DNA of 5,037 nucleotides, taken from Aquificaceae bacterium (lineage in GTDB: Bacteria > Aquificota > Aquificia > Aquificales > Aquificaceae). The notes under the pieces were generated by a model. The model searched no databases. It was not told where the DNA came from and saw only the letters and a list, made by a program, of their open reading frames with translations. This document shows positions 1 through 4,839 of the stretch, in pieces. Within the stretch, counting starts at the first letter, position 1, and each line of letters begins with the position of its first letter. Made by a program: the position numbers and the translations under genes. The stretch spans positions 1-5,037 of the forward strand of contig JANWYC010000098.1 in NCBI GenBank assembly GCA_025057245.1. The letters are read 5' to 3'.

Positions 1-609
1 CTCGGTAAACATCCCTTTAGCTACAAAGGTGGTGAGGACATAATTGAAAACATGAAAAAGGGCAACTTTCCCTACAAGCTACAAACAGTTGAAACTTCTA
101 CGGAGGATGCACCGATAGGTCCTTGGAAGTATATATGGAGTCACATAATACCACCTCTAAGAGAAGCTCTTGGTCGAGTTATACTTGAAGAAGTAGAAAT
201 AAAGAGCATGCAAGCTCTCGTAAGCTATGAAAGTGACCTCATAAAGCTACTTGAGTCTTATAAAGATGGAATACAAAAAGGCACATCAATAAACGAGCTT
301 ACACCGTATTACATATACATTAGCGACAAAATACCAAAAGTAAAAGTAGCTTGTAGCTCTTGTGGATATGAGTTTGAGATGGCCGAGAATTACTATATGA
401 ATCTCGTAAGCAAAAAGAAGCAGATATATTGCGGAAAATGTTTACAAGCTCACAGGTTAAGGAATCTTTCAAAGACACATCAGAAAAGTAATAACCACAC
501 GAGTAAACCAAGCACTTCCACAAGCTTATATACTCAGACAACTGCGTTTAGTCGAAGAACTTCTCAAGAATCATTTTTATCAAAATTACTAAGGATACTA
601 TTTGAGTAA
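1..609 (+). CDS. Protein-kinase-like protein with C-terminal zinc ribbon (3' part; 5' end outside the window)
   Basis: The frame is open from base 1, and its first 17 codons read LGKHPFSYKGGEDIIEN, joining without a break to the first ATG at base 52. That ATG is therefore internal and the gene starts before the window. The visible N-terminal part (HPFSYKGGED, NFPY, then PIGPWKYIW and a PPLREAL helix) resembles the lower C-lobe of bacterial Ser/Thr protein-kinase-like proteins, in which a 'G-HPF' segment follows the activation region. The ATP site and catalytic loop would lie outside the window, so activity cannot be judged. A CxxC pair at codons 118 and 121 and another at 144 and 147 form a probable zinc ribbon. 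A Ser/Thr-rich linker and a short basic/hydrophobic tail ending in LLRILFE follow. The usual RP[ST] of kinase subdomain XI is not evident. The kinase assignment is by resemblance only; the zinc ribbon is more secure. The region is AT-rich compared with the GDPD gene. Confidence 0.6.
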   Translation, partial: LGKHPFSYKGGEDIIENMKKGNFPYKLQTVETSTEDAPIGPWKYIWSHIIPPLREALGRVILEEVEIKSMQALVSYESDLIKLLESYKDGIQKGTSINELTPYYIYISDKIPKVKVACSSCGYEFEMAENYYMNLVSKKKQIYCGKCLQAHRLRNLSKTHQKSNNHTSKPSTSTSLYTQTTAFSRRTSQESFLSKLLRILFE

Positions 610-625
610 ATTAATAAGAATTCAA

Positions 626-699
626 AAGCTAAGCTATTTGTGGTCTTTTGAGTTCCCCTTCTTTGCTTTAAAAGTATAAAACCCAACTTTGCTTAGCTT
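626..699. repeat. 9-bp perfect inverted repeat with a long loop
   Basis: AAGCTAAGC at 626-634 is exactly complementary to GCTTAGCTT at 691-699, with 56 bases between. It lies 17 bases after the stop of the kinase-like gene, and a T-rich run follows at about 707-712. The loop is long for an intrinsic terminator, so it may be a weak transcript end, the ends of a tiny degraded element, or chance in AT-rich DNA. I see no gene between 610 and about 824. Confidence 0.25.
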
Positions 700-854
700 C
701 TACAGGTTTTTTCAGTTCAGAGCCGAGAATATTTTACTAGAAGTATTGCAAATCAAAAAGAAATGTGTAAGGAACAATTCTTACGGCAATACCAAACTAT
801 ACGTAAAAATTACTCATAGCATTTATGACTGGTAAACGTGTGAAGTATGAAAGT

Positions 855-1657
855 ATGAAGAGTGCTATGATTTGCTGGAGAGAGTTTTGGCTTTTTTTCT
901 TTGGGCTCTGAGTGATTGGGCTTGTAGAATGTTTCTAAGATATGCCAGTCCTGTAGCAGCTTTTTGCTATAAGCTTTTTCGCTTTATTTAATATGTCAGA
1001 ATCTTTCCTTTACCGTTCTTCCATTCTCCTTACTATGTTCTGCTCTCTGGCTTTGCCGTCTCTTCCGTTCTTATCATCTAAGAGGAGTGCGGAAAACGAG
1101 GAAATAAACAACCTCTTTGATACCGTACATACGGTGATAATAACCATGACAACTGTAGGCTACAGGGACATAACTCAGTTATGTCCATGCTTTGTGGCAT
1201 GGTAAGCTACAGTAGCATGGGAAACCACAGGTGCACCTGCCAAGGAATGTTTACTACAAAAAGGGAGACTTTGGAAGCAAGGAAATCATGCCGGATGCGG
1301 GTATAGAAAAGGCGAGCGTGGTTATGGTGCTTGCTGAAAAGCTTCTAGGATACTCTGGTGACTCTGTGGATGCAAGAACCGCATTGGCAGGCGTGCAGGC
1401 AAGGGAGATTAACGGTAATGCTTTCAATATACTGGAGCTCCTGCTCAGGGAAAACGCAAAACTTTTAAGGAGCAGAAATAAGCTACATATACGCTCCTGG
1501 GAGTAAGACTATAGAAGAAGTGTAGAGAGAACTGGAAAAGTGCGGTTATAGAGTGATAGACACGGAAAAAGAAGGAAAGATAAGACATTTTCCAAGGCTT
1601 TCCTACATGCTGACCGCAGGAGAAAGACCGTTGGTAATTAAGGAAGTAAGTGTGTAA
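855..1657 (+). pseudogene. Decayed potassium channel with RCK (TrkA-like) regulatory domain
   Basis: Fragments of one channel gene lie in order across three frames. Frame 3 from ATG 855 gives MKSAMICWREFWLFF. Frame 2 continues LWALSDWACRMFLRYASPVAAF up to a TAA at 989-991. Frame 3 from 993 gives a hydrophobic segment (SSILLTMFCSLALPSLPFL, TM1-like) and the pore helix/filter TMTTVGYRD, ending at 1205. Frame 1 (about 1213-1506) gives an RCK-like part with KKGDFGSKE, GIEKASVVMVLAEK and LLLRENAKLL. Frame 2 (about 1481-1657) gives YIYAPGSKTIEEV, a TAG at 1523-1525, then RELEKCGYRVIDTEKEG to the final TAA. The filter should be TVGYGD, but its second glycine is Arg (AGG). TM2 and the first RCK strands are absent between about 1205 and 1230, implying an internal deletion. 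An intact homologue would be a tetrameric K+ channel gated through its cytosolic RCK domain. The true start is uncertain; ATG 825 is in the same frame as 855. Confidence 0.8.
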
Positions 1658-2339
1658 GGCTCTTTTTGAGAAGGAGAACGTCGTCAGTGGCTATTGCGTC
1701 CGCACCTCTTTTAAAGAGCTCCTCCGCCTTTTTTGGCTCGTTGACTGTCCAAGCTACTACGAAAAGTTTCAATCTATGGGCAAAGTCTATTGCCCTTTGC
1801 GTAGCAAGACTGTATTTAGGAAGCACGAGGGAACAGCCTAACTTTTTTGCCTCTGGTATGGAACCGGGAGGCTTTGCGTAAACAAGACCAGTCATTAGCC
1901 TACCCTTTAGAGGCTCAAGAGCTTCAGGATAAAAGCTTATGACCGCAATCCAGTCTTTTGCCTTTGCACCCTCTACAACCTCCCGCACCGCATCTGCATC
2001 TTCCGGATGCTTTACCTCAAGAAACACACCCACCTTCCCACCTACCAGCTCTAAAGCTTCCTCCAGCCTTGCCAGCCTGTAGCCGTCCTTTGAAATCTTT
2101 GCGAGTTCTTCCCACGAAGCTTCTCTAATGTTTACATCCAGACCGAAGGTCCTTTTAAGATTTTCATCGTGGCTTAAAACCAAAACTCCGTCCTCTGTCC
2201 TTTGAATGTCCACCTCTACTATATCCGCACCTAGCTCTATGGCTCTGTGTATAGACTGGAGCGTGTTTTCCAGCTCTTTGGCAGGAATGCCTCTGTGACC
2301 CACCAGCGCCCTCTTGGATAGCTTTTCCAAAATTAGCAT
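1638..2339 (-). CDS. ugpQ: Glycerophosphodiester phosphodiesterase
   Basis: The 233-residue protein is typical in length for a soluble bacterial GDPD, which hydrolyses glycerophosphodiesters from phospholipid turnover to glycerol-3-phosphate and an alcohol using a divalent metal ion on a TIM-barrel fold. Visible motifs: GHRG at 14-17 (His15), ENT at 24-26, VEVD at 41-44 (Glu42, Asp44), SHDENL at 56-61 (His57, the second catalytic His), FLEVKHP at 106-112 (Glu108), AWTVNEP at 196-202 (Trp197) and GADAIATDD at 212-220 near the end. All expected catalytic and metal-binding residues are present. I see no signal peptide, so it is probably cytosolic. The ATG was chosen because GHRG sits 13 residues after it, as is usual, although no Shine-Dalgarno box precedes it; an AT-rich TATAAAATTTT lies just upstream. 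The stop overlaps the end of the channel pseudogene by 20 bp, tail to tail. The symbol ugpQ is given by family only. Confidence 0.93.
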   Translation of the reverse strand: MLILEKLSKRALVGHRGIPAKELENTLQSIHRAIELGADIVEVDIQRTEDGVLVLSHDENLKRTFGLDVNIREASWEELAKISKDGYRLARLEEALELVGGKVGVFLEVKHPEDADAVREVVEGAKAKDWIAVISFYPEALEPLKGRLMTGLVYAKPPGSIPEAKKLGCSLVLPKYSLATQRAIDFAHRLKLFVVAWTVNEPKKAEELFKRGADAIATDDVLLLKKSLTHLLP

Positions 2340-2373
2340 GCTAAAATTTTATAAGGAGGTGGGAAGGTAATCC

Positions 2374-2511
2374 TTGCAACTCTCTCATATCCGAGAAGAA
2401 CACATAGAATACAAATCTACAAAAAAAGGCTTCAAACAGTATGTGCGGGAAGCGGAGCTTTTAATATCTGTAGTGGAGGAGCTAAACCTCAACCGGTGTA
2501 TATGGCTTTAA
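2374..2511 (+). CDS. Possible 45-residue protein or gene remnant, unknown function
   Basis: A short ORF from TTG 2374 to TAA 2511 reads QLSHIREEHIEYKSTKKG, then a helix-like stretch YVREAELLISVVEELNL. A strong purine-rich Shine-Dalgarno sequence, AAGGAGGTG, lies at 2353-2361, but it is 12 bases from the TTG, longer than ideal; a second purine run, GGGAAGG, ends six bases before it. No ATG is available in any frame close by, and GTG 2359 meets a stop after three codons. The composition is like real protein and the ORF fills the gap between two genes. It ends two bases before the stop codon of the convergent ATPase gene, so it could be the 5' remainder of a longer gene cut off when the ATPase segment arrived. 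I do not recognise the sequence. Confidence 0.3.
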   Translation: MQLSHIREEHIEYKSTKKGFKQYVREAELLISVVEELNLNRCIWL

Positions 2512-2513
2512 CT

Positions 2514-3518
2514 TTATAGGCTTAACTCACCTGAGAGGTAGCCTTTAAGTAGGGGGTCTGTTATTTCGTAAATTCCTCTTGACTTCTTTCTTAAAAGTCC
2601 GCCATGTCTTAGCTTTTCAATGACCTTGCTTACCATTTGACTCTTTATGTTTACCTTGTAAGGACTTTCACCTTTAGCTATGGCTCTTAGCACCTCTACT
2701 GCGCGCTTAGTGCTTTTTGCTTTTTCTATCAACAGCTCTACATAGCCTCTTTCTTCAGAGATGAGTTCTTCAAAACTCTTAAGGGCGTCTTTGTTTGCCA
2801 TTAGCTTCTGTATATACTTTGATGTATAGTAAGGGTGTCCCTCCAGCCATTCTACAAAGGCTATGGCTTGGGAAGATAGACTTAGCTTGCTTTCCGCAAA
2901 TCTCAAAACTTCCTCAAGGCTAAAAGCTCCTAACTCCATGGGCGTCCCAAACCTAAAAAAGGCACCGTCCTTGCGTAAAAAAACCTTTTCCATTATGCTT
3001 TCTTGCGAGCCAGAGAAAATGTAAGAAACACCCCTGTGATGCTGAATAACGCTTCTGAAAAGTTTAACGAGCTCTTTAGACTCATACAACTCCCCGAACT
3101 CGTCATAGGCTACCAACACCCTTTTATTTTCCCTCTCTGATATTATCTGAGGAATTTCCAAAACTTTTGACATTTTCAGTAGTGGACTGCTTTCCTTGCC
3201 ACCTAAGTCTATTTCTATGTTTTCAAAAACTATTCTCGCCTTTAAAGATAACCCGCCTACAAGCTTCTTTAAAGAACCAGTCAAACCCATACCGCTGTAG
3301 AAAACTTCCAGCATGTATTCCATGAGAGTTTCCAAGTTGCCCGAGTAAGGCATAAGGTCAAAGTAAAAGACTTTACAGCCCTCCTTGAGTTCTTCAAAAA
3401 CCTTCTTTATAAGAGTAGTTTTTCCAAACCTTCTTGGTGCCATCAGAACGAAGTTTTCCCCTCTTAGCAATCCTTCTTTTAGTCTTTTGAGTTCTTCTCC
3501 TCTGTTTATAAACCACAT
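2514..3518 (-). CDS. AAA-type ATPase of the archaeal/bacterial ATPase_2 (COG1672-like) family
   Basis: The 334-residue protein (from ATG 3518) opens with WFINRGEELKRL, the FxNRxxEL signature common at the start of this STAND-like ATPase family. Walker A is APRRFGKTTLI at about 27-37 (Lys33, Thr34). Walker B is VLVAYDEF with Asp139-Glu140. A sensor-like FSGSQ is at about 168-172. The C-terminal part, from about residue 270, contains VVSKVIEKLRHGGL-type helices and then GIYEITDPLLKGYL, as in the winged-helix tail usual for the family. The ATP-binding motifs look functional. The cellular role of this family is largely unknown; members often occur in multiple copies and in variable genome regions. 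A TTG at 3539 would add seven residues, but they are encoded by the palindrome GGTTTATAATTATAAACC, and the family signature starts right after the ATG, so I prefer the ATG. No Shine-Dalgarno box precedes it. TATAAT lies inside the palindrome 13 bases upstream, which could give a nearly leaderless message. Confidence 0.85.
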   Translation of the reverse strand: MWFINRGEELKRLKEGLLRGENFVLMAPRRFGKTTLIKKVFEELKEGCKVFYFDLMPYSGNLETLMEYMLEVFYSGMGLTGSLKKLVGGLSLKARIVFENIEIDLGGKESSPLLKMSKVLEIPQIISERENKRVLVAYDEFGELYESKELVKLFRSVIQHHRGVSYIFSGSQESIMEKVFLRKDGAFFRFGTPMELGAFSLEEVLRFAESKLSLSSQAIAFVEWLEGHPYYTSKYIQKLMANKDALKSFEELISEERGYVELLIEKAKSTKRAVEVLRAIAKGESPYKVNIKSQMVSKVIEKLRHGGLLRKKSRGIYEITDPLLKGYLSGELSL

Positions 3519-3570
3519 AGGTTTATAATTATAAACCAAAAAAGTTTATTTATAAACCAAAATGGTTTAT
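3508..3570. promoter_or_regulatory. Three-unit array of the inverted repeat ATAAACC-N5-GGTTTAT at the ATPase start
   Basis: Three 19-bp units occupy 3508-3526, 3531-3549 and 3552-3570, each with left arm ATAAACC, five spacer bases (ACATA, AAAAA, AAAAT) and right arm GGTTTAT. The only arm mismatch is A for the first G in the middle unit. Units start 23 and 21 bp apart, about two helical turns, so proteins bound to them would lie on the same DNA face. Adjacent arms also create a perfect 18-bp palindrome at 3520-3537. One further half-site at 3504-3509 makes the palindrome GTTTATAAAC at 3504-3513, inside the ATPase coding region. The position across the probable promoter (TATAAT in the 18-bp palindrome) and start codon fits an operator for autoregulation, possibly through the ATPase's own winged-helix tail. 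That function is inferred. Confidence 0.65.
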
Positions 3571-3579
3571 AGCCTTTAA

Positions 3580-3609
3580 AGCTTGCTTCATCATTCTTTG
3601 GAGCAAGCT
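3580..3609 (-). terminator. Hairpin after the nucleotidyltransferase gene, possible weak terminator
   Basis: AGCTTGCT at 3580-3587 pairs with AGCAAGCT at 3602-3609, and two further pairs form inward beyond one mismatch (A-C when read on the minus strand, U-G on the plus). The stem starts at the stop codon of the nucleotidyltransferase gene. On the minus strand only TTT follows before AAAGG, so the U-tract is poor. It may still end the HEPN/MNT transcript ahead of the ATPase operator. Confidence 0.4.
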
Positions 3610-3967
3610 ACTGGCTCTTTGCCAGTAAAAGTGTAGGTTTTAATCTTTCAAGGACTTGTTCTTTTCTTTCTGCGTCCGTTATTATAAGGTCAGAGGCTAT
3701 GGGCAGTCTGTCTGAGAAAAAGTTAAAGAGTTCTTTGTAGACTTTCCAAAAGTCTTTCCTGCTTAGGTCTTCGGAGACCACTACTATAAGGTCTGCATCG
3801 CTAAGCCCTCTGTAGTCTCCTCTTACCAAAGAGCCAAAAAGATACACTTCTTCTACAAAAGGGAAACTCTTTACAAGCTCTTGGCTAAACTCGTGGAGCT
3901 CTTTCAGGAGTTTCTCCCTGTCTAAATAAAAAAGCCGTGCAGAAGTTGTGGATATTTTCACACGCAC
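3608..3967 (-). CDS. mntA: Minimal nucleotidyltransferase, MntA-like partner of HEPN
   Basis: The 119-residue protein has the core of the MNT (pol-beta superfamily) fold: VYLFGSLVRGDYRGLSDADLIVV, with Gly45-Ser46, Arg49-Gly50 and the metal-binding pair Asp57/Asp59, and a likely third carboxylate, Asp93, in SDLII. Family members sit beside HEPN toxins; in studied pairs the MNT acts as antitoxin by attaching AMP to the HEPN protein. The GTG start is chosen because AGGAGG (3974-3979) lies exactly six bases before it. This start is inside the HEPN reading frame (83-bp overlap), implying translational coupling; the conserved part begins only at about LDREKLLKEL (15-24), so the first 14 residues may be non-conserved. 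All catalytic motifs are present, so this half of the pair appears functional although its HEPN neighbour is damaged. The symbol is by family resemblance. Confidence 0.8.
   Translation of the reverse strand: MRVKISTTSARLFYLDREKLLKELHEFSQELVKSFPFVEEVYLFGSLVRGDYRGLSDADLIVVVSEDLSRKDFWKVYKELFNFFSDRLPIASDLIITDAERKEQVLERLKPTLLLAKSQ
3610..3626 (-). other. Small perfect hairpin over the nucleotidyltransferase stop codon
   Basis: ACTGGC (3610-3615) and GCCAGT (3621-3626) form a six-pair stem around a five-base loop. It covers the last codons of the minus-strand gene and touches its stop codon. It abuts the larger hairpin at 3580-3609, so the transcript end would carry two stem-loops in a row. Confidence 0.35.
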
Positions 3968-4239
3968 GCAAAGCCTCCTCTGACTCTTCTTCAGTATAAT
4001 ACTCGGAAGGTTTACCTGCAGGCAAGCCGTTATGGTAGCGTGTAGGTATGTAGTAAGTATCCAAAAGGCTTGCGGATTTTTCTACTTCTTTTGGTACGTT
4101 CAATTCGTATTCTATGAGAGTTTTGATAATGCTGGTGAGAGAATGTCCTCATGCCTCAAGGTTCATAGCCATATAGTGTAAAATAAAAGAGCCACTGCCT
4201 AAACTCTTTAAAGTAGCTTGCAAGTCTAAAGCTTGCCTC
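3885..4239 (-). pseudogene. Broken HEPN-domain gene (HepT-like partner of the nucleotidyltransferase)
   Basis: The open part (3885-4148) encodes GHSLTSIIKTL, then SASLLDTYYIPTRYHNGLPAG and YYTEEESEEALRACENI. This is the C-terminal half of a HEPN domain, with the LDxYYIPTRY and EYYTEEEAxEAL segments typical of HEPN proteins paired with MNT nucleotidyltransferases. A TGA at 4149-4151 precedes GHSL. Further upstream another frame gives EASFRLASYFKEF and FTLYGYEP to a TGA at 4156-4158, fitting the preceding helices (normally YFAEQA...LKA...LGYEPRGHS). Two near-identical 7-mers, GTCCTCA and TGCCTCA (4145-4158), sit at the break; removing one would restore GYEP-stop-GHSL, leaving one nonsense codon. 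The first 25-30 residues are missing, replaced by the hsdS tail. The alternative, a continuous frame with NLEA-stop-GHSL and only a nonsense mutation, is also possible. The TTG at 4103 is not a convincing start. RACENIH fits a loose Rx5H pattern, possibly by chance. Confidence 0.7.
4225..4239. repeat. 15-bp imperfect direct repeat, copy at the hsdS end (partner at 3575-3589)
   Basis: TCTAAAGCTTGCCTC at 4225-4239 covers the last codons and stop of hsdS. TTTAAAGCTTGCTTC at 3575-3589, beyond the nucleotidyltransferase gene, matches it at 13 of 15 bases in the same orientation, with an identical core TAAAGCTTGC. The two copies bracket the HEPN/MNT pair. Confidence 0.35.
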
Positions 4240-4839
4240 TGAAAGCTCTGTCAAGCACAGACTTTTCAAGGAGCTCTATTTTCTCTTCCATCTGCTTCTT
4301 TTCTCTGAGGACTTCTCTTACTATGCGGTGGACTTGCTCAAGTTTTTGAACTATGCGTTTTTGTTCTTGAAGAGGGGGGAGGGGGATGGAAAAAGCCTTG
4401 AGTATTGTTTGATTTATATTGTTTTGAGCATGCCTCTACTATCACTCTGTAAATAGCTTCCCATATATTTCAAGCAGTGAAAGAGATATTCTCTATCAAC
4501 AAGGCTCTCATCCTTTATCTCAAGCCCAGCTATTGCTTGATTAGTTGCGGCATCTATGTGAAGCATGCCAACCTTTCCAATAGTGGCAAAAATACTAAAC
4601 AATATAGTTCCTGCAGGAAAAACCTTTGCTGATGAGTTTCTAAGCCCTTCCTCTGTTATTGCCTCTTCTGTCTTGTAAACATGCCCATCCTCAGGTATAT
4701 CACTTATTTTGACCCATGGAATGCTTCCTCCCCAATACTGTTCTATACGCCTACTCGGAGTCCCTCCAGCTCTTATATTAACCACCTCCCCCAGCTTAAC
4801 CCACTTCCAGCCCTCTGGCAGTTGCCAAAGATTATTCAT
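4226..4839 (-). pseudogene. hsdS: Type I restriction-modification specificity subunit, single TRD, with one-base frameshift
   Basis: HsdS directs a type I methylase/restriction complex to its DNA target. From ATG 4839, with AGGAGG (4846-4851) six bases upstream, the protein reads LPEGWKWVKLGEV (7-19), AGGTPSR...YWGGSIPWVK (24-44), IFATIGKVGML and ATNQAIAGL, a typical target-recognition domain. It stops at 4414 after 141 residues with SRGMLKTI. In another frame the sequence continues QNNINQTILKAF, IPLPPLQEQKRIVQKLEQV, a coiled-coil helix, and ends DRAFRGKL at 4226, the standard HsdS conserved helix and C-terminus. Restoring one A near 4430 (AGAGGCATGCT to AGAGGCAATGCT, giving SRGNAQNN) joins the frames to about 204 residues. 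That is half the usual HsdS length with one TRD, so it would have to dimerise to form a bipartite specificity. The start overlaps the hsdM stop by eight bases (ATGAATAA). Sequencing error or a natural phase switch cannot be excluded. Confidence 0.85.

Noticed and set aside
320..541. Minus-strand ORF of 73 codons
   Set aside because: It is antisense to the zinc-ribbon coding region and has no domain-like composition or ribosome-binding site.
52..609. ATG at 52 as the start of the kinase-like gene
   Set aside because: The frame is open upstream to base 1 and the upstream residues (LGKHPFSYKGGED) belong to the same domain.
707..716. An intrinsic terminator at the T-run after the 626-699 inverted repeat
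   Set aside because: The 56-base loop and the gap between the stem and the T-run do not fit a rho-independent terminator.
993..1205. A separate 70-residue protein
   Set aside because: Its TM1-pore content continues from and into fragments in other frames, so it is one piece of the channel pseudogene.
1650..1881. Plus-strand ORFs opposite the phosphodiesterase gene
   Set aside because: They mirror a well-supported gene in two different frames and resemble no family.
3519..3539. TTG start at 3539 for the ATPase
   Set aside because: The seven extra residues come entirely from the palindrome, no Shine-Dalgarno box precedes the TTG, and the family signature starts directly after the ATG at 3518.
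3504..3570. The ATAAACC/GGTTTAT array as a CRISPR fragment
   Set aside because: The units are 19-bp inverted repeats with 2-4 bp between them. There are no spacers of 25-45 bp and no cas genes.
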